A DNA stretch of 64,000 bases from an uncultured Prochlorococcus sp. (GTDB lineage: Bacteria; Cyanobacteriota; Cyanobacteriia; PCC-6307; Cyanobiaceae), in assembly GCA_902600475.1 (NCBI GenBank), contig CACKJM010000005.1, positions 1-64,000 of the forward strand, written 5' to 3'. A program made the translations under genes and the position numbers. Below the pieces are notes generated by a model. The model saw nothing but the letters and a program-made list of their open reading frames with translations. It was not told where the DNA came from and ran no database searches. Below are positions 35,259 to 43,776 of this stretch, in pieces; positions within the stretch are counted from its first letter, which is position 1; every line of letters begins with the position of its first letter.

Positions 35259-35843
35259 ATGAGCTTAAGAGTTGGCCAAGAAGCACCAGACTTTAGTGCT
35301 ACAGCAGTATATGATCAAGAGTTTAAGGAGATTACACTTTCAGGTCTAAGAGGTAAATGGGTTGTTCTATTCTTTTACCCACTAGACTTTACATTTGTAT
35401 GTCCAACTGAAATCACTTCATTTAGTGATAGATACCAAGACTTCTCAGATCTTAATACGGAAATACTTGGGGTATCAGTTGATAGCAAACATTGTCATTT
35501 GGCTTGGATACAAACCCCAAGAAATGAAGGTGGTATAGGTGATATTAACTATCCTTTAGTTTCTGACTTAAAAAGAGAACTTTGCCAGGCGTACAATGTT
35601 CTAAATGATGATGGAGAGGCTGATAGAGGTTTATTTCTTATCAATCCCGAAGGAATAGTTATGCATACGACTGTTAACAAGGCTCCTGTAGGTAGAAATG
35701 TTGATGAAACGCTAAGAATTCTTCAAGGTTATCAATACGTTGCGGCAAACCCCGATGAAGTATGTCCAGCAAACTGGACCCCGGGGGAGAAAACAATGTT
35801 AGAGGACCCCAAAGGTAGTAAAGAATATTTTTCTGCACTATAG
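35259..35843 (+). CDS. 2-Cys peroxiredoxin
   Basis: Thiol peroxidase removing hydrogen and alkyl peroxides, probably reduced by thioredoxin. Peroxidatic Cys48 lies in DFTFVCPTE and resolving Cys169 in [13 protein letters not shown] insertion (RNEGGIGD) and a C-terminal YF pair (KEYFSAL) are both present, the combination linked to overoxidation-sensitive typical 2-Cys enzymes. The 194 residues are standard for cyanobacteria. It has its own promoter and a hairpin about 70 bp after the stop. Confidence 0.95.
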   Translation: MSLRVGQEAPDFSATAVYDQEFKEITLSGLRGKWVVLFFYPLDFTFVCPTEITSFSDRYQDFSDLNTEILGVSVDSKHCHLAWIQTPRNEGGIGDINYPLVSDLKRELCQAYNVLNDDGEADRGLFLINPEGIVMHTTVNKAPVGRNVDETLRILQGYQYVAANPDEVCPANWTPGEKTMLEDPKGSKEYFSAL

Positions 35844-35858
35844 AAGAATTAGTAACAT

Positions 35859-36611
35859 TTAAGAAAGTATTGAGTAATAAATAATTATAAAAAAATAAAA
35901 AATAAAAATATTCAAAAAGGGAATAAAATCCCCTTTTTGAGGTTTGGGAACAATCCAATCGGTCAAATTAGTTTTATATGATAAAAAAGACCACGTATAA
36001 AAAGTAATTTCTATGGCGATTAGGATAAAAAGATTAATTAAACTTAAGTCATTTAAACCAAAATATCTATAAATATGAAACTGATCATCAACACTAATAT
36101 TATTAATTTGAAAATACCAAAGATAGAGAGAAATTAAAATAAAATTTACCAATATTATTTTTTTTAAAAGAAACCTAGATTTCTTAAAAATTAATAGGAT
36201 AGAAATTAAAAATATGAAAAAACTTAACTGTGGTATATCAGGTTTTGGTACATTAATTCCTTCAAGAATTAAATTAAATATAAGATCAAAATTTAAATAT
36301 ATATAATCAGCTATTAAGTAAGAGAGAAATATTAAATTTATTGCTACTAAGAATAATAATCTTTTTCCTTTAATTATTTTTATACTATGGGTTTTATCCT
36401 TAGTAAAATTATAATATGTATAGTTTTTTAAAGAGTTTACATACACCAAAGATGGACATATTGCACCGCTCAAATAGTAAAGGATTGAATAAAAGGAAAT
36501 ATCATTAATATTGAGTGAATACAAATTTAACCATTGTTTTTGTACAAATGGAAGAATAAGTAAAAATGAAAGTGTAACTAATAATTTCGTTGTATTGTTT
36601 TTAATTATCAA
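35859..36611 (-). CDS. Multi-pass membrane protein of unknown function
   Basis: 250 residues with about six hydrophobic helices, beginning LLVTLSFLLILPFVQKQWL. Recognisable pieces are YYLSGAICPSLVYVNSL, the soluble loop ILEGINVPKPDIPQLS and a near-C-terminal LTDWIVPKPQKGDFIPFL. No family could be assigned with confidence; likely a conserved cyanobacterial protein. Start TTG at 36611, 32 bp downstream of the ftsH-like stop, so both may form one transcript. An intrinsic-terminator-like hairpin lies inside its last 30 codons, which is odd. Confidence 0.7.
   Translation of the reverse strand: MIIKNNTTKLLVTLSFLLILPFVQKQWLNLYSLNINDISFYSILYYLSGAICPSLVYVNSLKNYTYYNFTKDKTHSIKIIKGKRLLFLVAINLIFLSYLIADYIYLNFDLIFNLILEGINVPKPDIPQLSFFIFLISILLIFKKSRFLLKKIILVNFILISLYLWYFQINNISVDDQFHIYRYFGLNDLSLINLFILIAIEITFYTWSFLSYKTNLTDWIVPKPQKGDFIPFLNIFIFYFFIIIYYSILS
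35914..35938. terminator. Rho-independent terminator hairpin
   Basis: AAAAAGGG (35914-35921) and CCCTTTTT (35931-35938) form a perfect 8-bp stem around a 9-nt loop and work on either strand. Suited to end the peroxiredoxin transcript, which stops at 35843. It lies within the 3' coding end of the convergent membrane-protein gene. Confidence 0.6.
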
Positions 36612-36643
36612 GAAAATATTTTTTTTAATTTAAAGCAATTAAA

Positions 36644-38398
36644 TCAAACTTTCAACAATTTAGAAGTTGTTAATTTAAAAACTTTTTTATTTATAGTTTC
36701 TTGATTTAAAAGCATATCAACTAATTTATCTAGTAAGACTCTATTTTTTTTCAATATTTTTATTGAATTATTTAATGAAATTTTAGAAATATTTATGATT
36801 TCATTATCTATTCTAGAACTGGTATTTTCTGCTATGAGAGGCTTTCTTCTAAATAATCCATCTCCTAAATACATTTCATTATTATCAGAATCCATTGAAA
36901 TTGGACCAATAATTGAAAATCCATATTTTGTAACCATTTCTCTTACGATATTTGTCGCATAAGAGATATCATTTATGGAGCATTGTGTAATTTCACCTTC
37001 ACCAAAAACTATAGTTTCTGCTGCTCTTCCAGCAAGAGCAATTTCTATTTTTGAAAATAATAATTTTTTTGAAATCAATCCACTAGAAATTACATCTTCG
37101 TCAGGGCATATTTTTGTATAACCTCCTATAGATCCAGATCTTGGTAAAATCGTAATTTTATCAACTGATTCAATTCCATTTCTAACAGCAGATACAATTG
37201 CTCTACCTACTTCGTTATAAGCAATAATTTTTTTCATATTAGGAGAAGTTATTAATGAGCTTCTCAGGCCAATAGTAATTTTATCAAGAGCATTTTCTAT
37301 ATGAAGATCACTGATTAATTTAGATTCGTCTCTTGCACAGTGAATAGCACTCTCGTTCATCAAGTTTGCAAGATCTGCTCCCGAAAATCCAACTGTTCTA
37401 GAAGCCCAATATCCTAAGTCAACTTCGCTTGAAAGTGGTTTGGAAAGTGAGTGAACTGAAAGAATTTTTTTTCTTCCATCTAAATCTGGAAGCATTACTT
37501 CAATTTTCCTATCAAATCTACCTGGTCTTAATAATGCTGCATCCAAAATATCTGGTCTATTTGTTGCTGCTAAAACAATAATCCCAGAATTATCAGCAAA
37601 ACCATCTAATTCAGTTAAAAGCTGATTAAGGGTTTGTTCTCTTTCATCATTTCCACCTCCGATTCCAGACCCTCTTTGCCTACCAATGGAATCAATTTCA
37701 TCAATGAAAATTATACAAGGAGATTTTTCCTTAGCCTTAGAGAACAGATCACGAACTCTGCTTGCTCCAACACCAACAAAAAGTTCTACAAACTCTGATG
37801 CCGATATTGAGAGAAAAGGCACTCCTGATTCACCAGCAATTGCTTTAGCTAATAATGTTTTCCCTGTTCCTGGTGGGCCTATTAGAAGAACTCCCTTAGG
37901 AACTTTTGCTCCAAGATTTTCAAATTTCTTTGGTTCTTTCAAAAATGTTATTACCTCTTTTAATTCCTCTGCGGCTTCAGGGACGCCAGCTACATCATCG
38001 AATCTTGTTTCTACATCATCAATAGTTACAAATTTAGCTTGATTTTTGGTAAAACCAAAAGCTCTGGAAGCCAATTTTGATGTACTCCTCAAGATTAAGA
38101 CTATAGCTAATATGAAAATCAGGAAAAGACTTATTGAAGCAAATGAATTAGCAGCTGAGGCTTCTTTTCTACTATTGTTAATAGTTAGATCTACCTTATT
38201 TTCAGTAGCCTTTTCAAGGATTAATTGATCGTTGTAAAGGATAGGTATTTTGAATTTATCGCCATTTTTATACAGAACATCAATTTCTCTCTGCCTTGGA
38301 TAGAAAAATATTGATTCTATTTTTCCCGTCTCTATATCTTTTAGAAGATCCGAATAACTTGATTTAGAATCTGAATATGAGAATTTTGATCTAAACAC
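36644..38398 (-). CDS. ftsH: FtsH-like AAA protein lacking the zinc-protease motif
   Basis: Membrane AAA ATPase of the FtsH family, 584 residues. The ATPase is intact: Walker A GPPGTGKT at 174-181, Walker B FIDEID at 231-236, and the arginine-finger region [12 protein letters not shown]. The protease HEXXH, expected as HEAGH, reads NEVGR at residues 395-399: both zinc-binding histidines are replaced while the glutamate remains. It should be proteolytically inactive, like plant FtsHi proteins. Only one membrane helix is seen (about 88-103); the usual first helix is absent. The start is GTG at 38398 with an in-frame TAA three codons upstream. Likely partner: an active FtsH elsewhere in the genome. 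Confidence 0.9.
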   Translation of the reverse strand: MFRSKFSYSDSKSSYSDLLKDIETGKIESIFFYPRQREIDVLYKNGDKFKIPILYNDQLILEKATENKVDLTINNSRKEASAANSFASISLFLIFILAIVLILRSTSKLASRAFGFTKNQAKFVTIDDVETRFDDVAGVPEAAEELKEVITFLKEPKKFENLGAKVPKGVLLIGPPGTGKTLLAKAIAGESGVPFLSISASEFVELFVGVGASRVRDLFSKAKEKSPCIIFIDEIDSIGRQRGSGIGGGNDEREQTLNQLLTELDGFADNSGIIVLAATNRPDILDAALLRPGRFDRKIEVMLPDLDGRKKILSVHSLSKPLSSEVDLGYWASRTVGFSGADLANLMNESAIHCARDESKLISDLHIENALDKITIGLRSSLITSPNMKKIIAYNEVGRAIVSAVRNGIESVDKITILPRSGSIGGYTKICPDEDVISSGLISKKLLFSKIEIALAGRAAETIVFGEGEITQCSINDISYATNIVREMVTKYGFSIIGPISMDSDNNEMYLGDGLFRRKPLIAENTSSRIDNEIINISKISLNNSIKILKKNRVLLDKLVDMLLNQETINKKVFKLTTSKLLKV

Positions 38399-38529
38399 TA
38401 ATCTTTATAAGTGATTAATAAAGCATATATGCTTATTTGAAAATTTGACGTATATAAACAAAATATACTCAAAAGTTTTGGAGATAGCCAGTTAAAGGTT
38501 ATATTATTATATGGAAATAAAGAAACAGA

Positions 38530-38697
38530 ATGGCTGTACCAAAGAAGAAAAAATCAAAAAGCAAAAGGAACCAAAGGCACGCTGTTTGGAAAGGTAAAGC
38601 AGCAATAGCAGCTCAAAAAGCTATATCTTTAGGTAAATCAGTCTTAACTGGGAAAGCTCAAGGATTTGTTTATCCTATTGATGAAGAAGAAGAGTAG
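38530..38697 (+). CDS. rpmF: 50S ribosomal protein L32
   Basis: 55-residue ribosomal protein starting [20 protein letters not shown], typical of L32, with the cyanobacterial-type continuation [19 protein letters not shown] and an acidic end DEEEE. Cyanobacterial L32 lacks the zinc cysteines of other bacteria, as here. Divergent from the ftsH-like gene across about 130 bp; it stops 3 bp before the ycf20 stop on the other strand. Confidence 0.95.
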   Translation: MAVPKKKKSKSKRNQRHAVWKGKAAIAAQKAISLGKSVLTGKAQGFVYPIDEEEE

Positions 38698-38700
38698 CTT

Positions 38701-39027
38701 TTAAGATCCTAATTTAAATGCTTCAAGTATAACGGCATAAATTGCACCAATTCTTAATTTATCAACTACGGTCCATAGATAATAAAATTTTGAACTTGCG
38801 GCAGGTTTAATTCTTATAATGATTTCAATAAAAATAATAATTATTGGGACCATTATCAACTCATTTTTACCTTCAGATATAAATTTTGTAATAAAATTTG
38901 CGAACAAAAAATAACCTGTCAAAACAGAAATTAGACCAATAGATTTGGTTCTCCAAGTATCACTTAGAAAACCAAAAAATAAATTATTTAACTGGTACGT
39001 AATTCTTGAAAAGTTAGTTTTTTGCAT
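38701..39027 (-). CDS. ycf20: Ycf20-like protein (DUF565)
   Basis: 108 residues matching the Ycf20/DUF565 family of cyanobacteria and plastids: TWRTKSIGLISVLTGYFLF near the start and the very typical end KLRIGAIYAVILEAFKLGS. Two or three membrane helices. The plant homologue has been linked to non-photochemical quenching; the cyanobacterial role is uncertain. It starts inside the 3' end of the upstream HAD hydrolase gene with a 14-bp overlap, so the two are probably coupled. Confidence 0.85.
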   Translation of the reverse strand: MQKTNFSRITYQLNNLFFGFLSDTWRTKSIGLISVLTGYFLFANFITKFISEGKNELIMVPIIIIFIEIIIRIKPAASSKFYYLWTVVDKLRIGAIYAVILEAFKLGS

Positions 39028-39778
39028 TACTAAAAGACACTAAATAATCACATAGAAAGTTATGATCAACATATGATTTTTTTAGTTTAGGGCCTTTAAT
39101 TACATTTGCCACATTATTCTGATCACCAAGACTGTCTAAAATACAATCTAATTTAATACTTTCCTCAAGAACAATTGGGATATTTGAAGGAACAAAAATT
39201 GTTGGTAAGTTAGCTGCCAAGGAAGATTTCAATCCTGGATTGGAGTCCTCAAAAACAATTGAGTTATTTTTGTTTATACCACTTAATTGGATTGCCTTTA
39301 AATATGGTAATGGATTTGGTTTCTTTAATTCAACGTCTTCGCTTGAAATAATGAACTCAAAAGGGTTGAAGTCATTAAAAAGATAATCAACAAGAAGATT
39401 TACTTGAATTCTTGAACTTGAAGTAACAATAAATTGTCTTACTTTTTTTCTATGTAATTCATCTATTAATCTAAAAACACCAGTTTTTAAACTAACGCAA
39501 TTTTTTTTTATAATTTCTAAATAATGATACTGTTTTGTTTCATGAATTTTGAGAATTAAATCTTCTGAGAAATTATAATTATTAGATTTAGCGTAATAAG
39601 CAATCCTATTTTTGCCTCCATTTATCTTCAGAAGTTTTATATATGTATTAGCATCCCAACTCCAATCAATACCAAGGTCATTAAAAGCATTATTAAAAGC
39701 TGGTAAATGGGCCTCTAATTCAGTATTTGCGATGGTACCATCTAAATCCCAATAAACACCCTCTAGATAAGTCACCAA
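39014..39778 (-). CDS. HAD-superfamily hydrolase (CbbY/phosphoglucomutase-like)
   Basis: Phosphatase or mutase of the haloacid dehalogenase superfamily: motif I WDLDGTIANTE with the nucleophile Asp11, motif II IVTSSSR, motif III KKPNPLPYLKAI, motif IV FEDSNPGLKSSLAA. The CbbY subgroup of cyanobacteria fits the opening and the helical cap. The substrate is unknown; sugar phosphates such as xylulose bisphosphate are handled by some family members. Start TTG at 39778 or the adjacent GTG; no ATG is available. Confidence 0.85.
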   Translation of the reverse strand: MVTYLEGVYWDLDGTIANTELEAHLPAFNNAFNDLGIDWSWDANTYIKLLKINGGKNRIAYYAKSNNYNFSEDLILKIHETKQYHYLEIIKKNCVSLKTGVFRLIDELHRKKVRQFIVTSSSRIQVNLLVDYLFNDFNPFEFIISSEDVELKKPNPLPYLKAIQLSGINKNNSIVFEDSNPGLKSSLAANLPTIFVPSNIPIVLEESIKLDCILDSLGDQNNVANVIKGPKLKKSYVDHNFLCDYLVSFSNAKN

Positions 39779-39790
39779 AAAGAATTTCTT

Positions 39791-39868
39791 TTATTTACGG
39801 TAAAATACAAGTGCAATTATTGCTGGTCCTGCTAACGCAACTACAGCCAAAGGAATAAGTGTTGCCAT
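39791..39868 (-). CDS. 25-residue membrane protein, possibly Psb30/Ycf12-like
   Basis: ATG at 39868 to TAA at 39793-39791: MATLIPLAVVALAGPAIIA, then LVFYRK. A single hydrophobic helix with the short motif LAGPAII followed by a positive end resembles the conserved part of photosystem II subunit Psb30 (Ycf12), although it is shorter than described homologues. The identity is tentative: only this motif and the topology support it. It lies 12 bp upstream of the HAD gene start on the same strand and is divergent from the Fe-S protein gene. Confidence 0.5.
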   Translation of the reverse strand: MATLIPLAVVALAGPAIIALVFYRK

Positions 39869-39950
39869 GATTAATGAATATGTTTTGTGATACTATTTTT
39901 ACAAATAAATGACGAAACTGTACTGATACGTTACAAGATTGAATTAAATT

Positions 39951-40298
39951 ATGAAATCATGGACATGTATAGAAAATTGTGGGGCTTGTTGTAAATTCGA
40001 CTTGAACGAAAGAAGCGATTTGGATAACAAACTTAGCAAAGAGGATATATCTTTGATAAATTCGATGACGGCTAAAGACGGTTGGTGTAAAAACCTAGAC
40101 AGAGAAAATAAAAAATGCTTAATTTATAAAACCAGACCACATTTTTGCAGGGTAAGTGAATTTTCAACTTCATTTAAAGGATATTTGAAATCAGGTGATA
40201 ATTTTTTAATAGATTGCTGCAAACAACATATTTCATCAAATTATGGATACCAAAGTAAAGAGATGAAAACTTTTAGAATTGCTGTATCAGGAAAATGA
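39951..40298 (+). CDS. YkgJ-type cysteine-cluster protein (zinc/iron-chelating domain)
   Basis: 115 residues with the cysteine cluster TCIENCGACCKFDL (Cys6, Cys10, Cys13, Cys14) and a downstream cysteine pattern CKNLDRENKKCLIYKTRPHFC characteristic of the YkgJ/UPF0153 family that binds Fe-S or zinc. Function in vivo is not established. Start ATG at 39951. Its stop overlaps the start of the next gene by 4 bp (ATGA), making it the first of a three-gene unit with the two GDT1-type transporters. Confidence 0.8.
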   Translation: MKSWTCIENCGACCKFDLNERSDLDNKLSKEDISLINSMTAKDGWCKNLDRENKKCLIYKTRPHFCRVSEFSTSFKGYLKSGDNFLIDCCKQHISSNYGYQSKEMKTFRIAVSGK

Positions 40299-40621
40299 AT
40301 AGTAAATTAGAAAAAAAAGAAAACAATCTAGAAAAAAGTTTTTTTTCAATATTTATAACGACTTTTACAACAATTTTTATTGCTGAACTTGGCGATAAAA
40401 CTCAGATAGCCACATTAATGCTTTCTGCTGAATCGGGCAGGCCAATAGTTGTTTTTCTTGGAAGTTCTCTAGCATTAATAAGCTCTAGCATAGTAGGAGT
40501 TCTTATTGGTAAATGGGTATCAAAAAAAATATCTCCTAGCAAATTTGCTTTATCTACTGGTACTTTAATGATATTGATAAGTATATTTTTAGCTTATGAA
40601 ACATTCAAAAATTATTTATAA
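40295..40621 (+). CDS. GDT1/UPF0016 family half-transporter, first copy
   Basis: 108 residues holding one copy of the UPF0016 repeat: membrane helix followed by the signature ELGDKTQIATLML, then LGSSLALISSSIVGVLIG. The family transports Mn2+ or Ca2+ (GDT1, cyanobacterial Mnx). Full-size members carry two such repeats in one chain; here each is a separate gene, so a heterodimer with the next gene is expected. It begins inside the 3' end of the YkgJ gene and ends directly before its partner. Confidence 0.88.
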   Translation: MNSKLEKKENNLEKSFFSIFITTFTTIFIAELGDKTQIATLMLSAESGRPIVVFLGSSLALISSSIVGVLIGKWVSKKISPSKFALSTGTLMILISIFLAYETFKNYL

Positions 40622-40933
40622 ATGGTATTAAGTTTATTACTATCAACATTTCTAACCGTTTTCATAGCTGAATTAGGTGACAAAACTCAACTAGCTACTT
40701 TAACTATAAGTGGCACTACAAATAAACCATTAGCAGTTTTTCTAGGATCTTCTTCAGCACTTGTTTTTGCAAGTTTATTAGGAGCTTTAACAGGTGGGTC
40801 TATTTCAAGTTTTTTACCCGAAGTAGTTCTTAAATCAATAGCATCCATTACATTTTTCATCATTGGAATAAGGCTTTTTATCAACTCTTTCAATATCGAA
40901 AAAGAAGAAAAAGAAGAGAAAGAAAATAATTAG
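40622..40933 (+). CDS. GDT1/UPF0016 family half-transporter, second copy
   Basis: 103 residues with the same signature in the other register: FIAELGDKTQLATLTISG, then VFLGSSSALVFASLLGALTG, and a last helix before an acidic tail (IEKEEKEEKENN). The ATG follows the TAA of the first copy with no spacer, so expression is tied. In two-repeat homologues the two halves face opposite ways in the membrane. Export or thylakoid import of manganese is the family-based expectation for a photosystem II organism. Confidence 0.88.
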   Translation: MVLSLLLSTFLTVFIAELGDKTQLATLTISGTTNKPLAVFLGSSSALVFASLLGALTGGSISSFLPEVVLKSIASITFFIIGIRLFINSFNIEKEEKEEKENN

Positions 40934-41005
40934 CTTTAAGCTTGGATAATAAGGTGTAATAATGAAGTGTATACCCCTAAATTAATTTATAATTTCATTT
41001 ATATC

Positions 41006-43228
41006 ATGTTCACATCATCTTCAATAATTGATAATCTTAATCAGTCAGAAGGCTTAGAATATAAAAAATTATGCAGATTACTAAAAATAACAAAGAAATC
41101 AGATAGGGATAAATTAGATATTGCCCTAACAGCTCTAGAAAAACTTGAAATAATTAATAAAAATGAAAATGATGAATATACATGCATAAAGGATAATGAT
41201 CATCTTGTCGCAAAAATAAGATGTAGTAGCAAAGGCTATTGCTTTGCTGTAAGAGGAAAAGACAAAGAAGATATCTACATTAAAGAAAATCTACTTAACT
41301 ATGCATGGAATGGAGATAAAGTTTTAGTAAGGATAATAAAAGAGGCATATAGAAGAAGATCACCTGAAGGAATAGTTGATTGTATTCTTGAAAGATCTAA
41401 TCAAATACTTCTTTCTAAAGTAGAAATAATAAACAATGATGTATATGCAATCCCAATAGACGATAGGATCCTTTCTAAAATTAAACTTCCAAAAGAGAAC
41501 AAAAAATACACTTTCAATCCAGAAAATAAGAATATAGTAAAAGTTGAGATTGATAGATTCCCCATAGGTCAAGAAGAAGGACTAGGTCATGTGATACAAG
41601 AACTAAAACTAAACAATAATGAAGACTATGATACAGACTTTGTTCTATCTAAAAGCAATCTAGTTAAATCATACGATTTAAATCATATTGAATCAAAAAG
41701 AATAGAACAAAGGGAGAGGATAGACCTTACAGATAAAAACTCTTATTTATTCAAAAGTTGGAATTCTAATAATTCTCCAATGCTCCCAATGATTCAAATA
41801 GAGCAGGAAAAAAATAAAAATACTAAATTATGGATACATACAAATAATCTTGCAGAAAGAGTAGATCTCAATAGTAAAAAATCTCTAGAAATATTATTCA
41901 AAGGCTTTGAATCATTACCCTTATTAAATGATTGGCAAAACTACCTTGGTGAAGCCATAAGAAATGATTCTGAATTTAAATTTGGTGAAAAGAATGAAGC
42001 AATAAGTCTCTGTATCAATTTAAATAGTGATAATGAAATAATTGATTGGTCATTTCATCTTACTTTAGTAAAATGTACTCTTATTGTTGGAAGTGATCAT
42101 ACTGACGCTCTTTTATCTAGAAAAAGCAAATCAAGAATAACCTCTCGGGTATTAAAACCTATAAAGGAATATGTCGACGATTTAGATAAAATATTAGAAA
42201 TTTCATGTTCATTCAGAGAAAACCATCTTTTGGAGGGTAAGGTGGAAATTCCTGCACCACTGAATAAGATTGAAACACTAGAAGAATTTTATATTCACAA
42301 TCCAGCTGAATATTCAAAAGGATATTTTGAATCATTAAATAAAGAAGATTGCCAAACTTACCTTTCACCAATACTATATGAAGCTAATTTAATATGGTTT
42401 AAACATTCAAATCAATATGGCTTAAAAAGTGCAGGATACATCTCAAATGGAATAGATTACGTTAATGCTAATGAAATCATCAAATATTCAGAATTTATTG
42501 ATAATGATGTAGAGCTTAATGAAGATGGCAATTTGACATTTAGTCAAGTAATTAAATTATGTGACGACGATAATAAAAAAAGAATCTTTCATAAACTTCT
42601 AATTAATGAATTTAAGGACAATGAAATAAGGTTGATATCTAAAGATCCTGATAATGATGAATCAAAAAAATTATTTATTTCTCCATGGACAATTCCTGGA
42701 TTTGACTTCACAAATCTTATAAATCAGTACTGTATTTTTAATATGATAATAAATGGTAAGAAAACAAAAAAAAATATTATAAATGAAATTAATATATCTG
42801 AAAGTAATTCATTAGAATTAGTAAATTGGGATATATTTAATTCATCAATTACAAAAAATCTAGAAATATTATTTAACAAGTTTGTGATAGATAAACTTAA
42901 TGAATTCAAATACAAAGTTAACCAATATAAATCTAATATGATAAATATAAAAAAAGTAAGAAAAGCAGAAAAATTACTAGGTAATATTTATGATGGGTTT
43001 ATTTTATCAGTGCAAACATATGGTTTCTTTGTTGAGATATCAGAACTAAATGTAGAGGGTTTAGTACACGTAAGCACTCTTAATAATGATTGGTATGAAT
43101 ATAGGTCAAGGCAAAATCTATTGATTGGAAGAAAATCTAAAAAATCATATAAAGTTGGAGATGCAATAGAAGTAAAAATAATAAAAGTTGATATTCTTAA
43201 ATATCAAATTGATTTAGAATTAACATAA
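41006..43228 (+). CDS. RNB-fold protein with S1 domain and degenerate active site
   Basis: About 740 residues from ATG 41006 (the frame is open back to GTG 40967). Layout follows RNase II/R: N-terminal winged-helix and cold-shock-like part (residues up to about 200), RNB-like region, and a C-terminal S1 domain (GFILSVQTYGFFVEI, EGLVHVSTL). Yet the RNB metal cluster IDxxxxDxDDA is not there: the aligned stretch reads NNSPMLPMIQIEQ. The substrate loop CTSPxRRYxDL is replaced by FISPWTIPGFDFTNLINQ. It is probably not a nuclease. Cyanobacteria have an RNB relative called Zam, a plausible but unproven match. Confidence 0.75.
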   Translation: MFTSSSIIDNLNQSEGLEYKKLCRLLKITKKSDRDKLDIALTALEKLEIINKNENDEYTCIKDNDHLVAKIRCSSKGYCFAVRGKDKEDIYIKENLLNYAWNGDKVLVRIIKEAYRRRSPEGIVDCILERSNQILLSKVEIINNDVYAIPIDDRILSKIKLPKENKKYTFNPENKNIVKVEIDRFPIGQEEGLGHVIQELKLNNNEDYDTDFVLSKSNLVKSYDLNHIESKRIEQRERIDLTDKNSYLFKSWNSNNSPMLPMIQIEQEKNKNTKLWIHTNNLAERVDLNSKKSLEILFKGFESLPLLNDWQNYLGEAIRNDSEFKFGEKNEAISLCINLNSDNEIIDWSFHLTLVKCTLIVGSDHTDALLSRKSKSRITSRVLKPIKEYVDDLDKILEISCSFRENHLLEGKVEIPAPLNKIETLEEFYIHNPAEYSKGYFESLNKEDCQTYLSPILYEANLIWFKHSNQYGLKSAGYISNGIDYVNANEIIKYSEFIDNDVELNEDGNLTFSQVIKLCDDDNKKRIFHKLLINEFKDNEIRLISKDPDNDESKKLFISPWTIPGFDFTNLINQYCIFNMIINGKKTKKNIINEINISESNSLELVNWDIFNSSITKNLEILFNKFVIDKLNEFKYKVNQYKSNMINIKKVRKAEKLLGNIYDGFILSVQTYGFFVEISELNVEGLVHVSTLNNDWYEYRSRQNLLIGRKSKKSYKVGDAIEVKIIKVDILKYQIDLELT

Positions 43229-43294
43229 ATAATTTTTTACAAAATATATTATGAAAATATTAACCATAAAAATTTAAAATAACTTTTTATAATT

Positions 43295-43738
43295 ATGTTT
43301 AAAAAAAAATATTTACTTTTAACTCTTTTTTTAATAACTATTATTCAAATTTTATTATATACAAATAATAATCAGAAGACTTCATTTAAATACCTTAAAT
43401 GGACTCTCCAAGAAGTAAGTATTGGTAAGTTAATCAGTATTTCGTTTTTTTCTGGTTTATTTGTAAGCACTTTATTGAATACAACAATTACTAGTACTAG
43501 TTTAAGAAAAAAAACTTTCGAAAATGTGGAAGATGATTTTGTATCTAATAACAATGAGGAAGAAATGGAGCCTAACATTGAGATGCCGCCACAAAGGGAT
43601 ATTAGAGAAACTCAACCAACAATTTCTGTTAATTACAGAGTAGTCAAAAATATGAATGATAATAATTTAAACAAAGATCAAAGTTATTCAAATCAAAATA
43701 TTAAAGATGACTGGGATAATGCTGATAATGATTGGTAG
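43295..43738 (+). CDS. Small membrane protein, LapA-like topology
   Basis: 147 residues: a first helix at about 5-22 (YLLLTLFLITIIQILLY), a short loop, a second helix at about 45-63 (IGKLISISFFSGLFVSTLL), then a long acidic, asparagine-rich cytoplasmic tail ending DDWDNADNDW. The two-helix hairpin resembles DUF1049/LapA proteins, but the similarity is only topological. Function is unknown. It precedes the DUF2996 gene by about 38 bp on the same strand. Confidence 0.65.
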   Translation: MFKKKYLLLTLFLITIIQILLYTNNNQKTSFKYLKWTLQEVSIGKLISISFFSGLFVSTLLNTTITSTSLRKKTFENVEDDFVSNNNEEEMEPNIEMPPQRDIRETQPTISVNYRVVKNMNDNNLNKDQSYSNQNIKDDWDNADNDW

Positions 43739-43776
43739 AAAAATAAATTAATTAAAAAATGTTTTTTTAATTTATA

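Noticed and set aside
35674..35958. 94-residue minus-strand frame over the peroxiredoxin end
   Set aside because: Shadow of the peroxiredoxin gene in another frame; no start context or family.
38399..38529. Missing first helix of the FtsH-like protein in a shifted frame
   Set aside because: Other frames upstream of the GTG were read; none gives a plausible membrane helix joined by a single base change.
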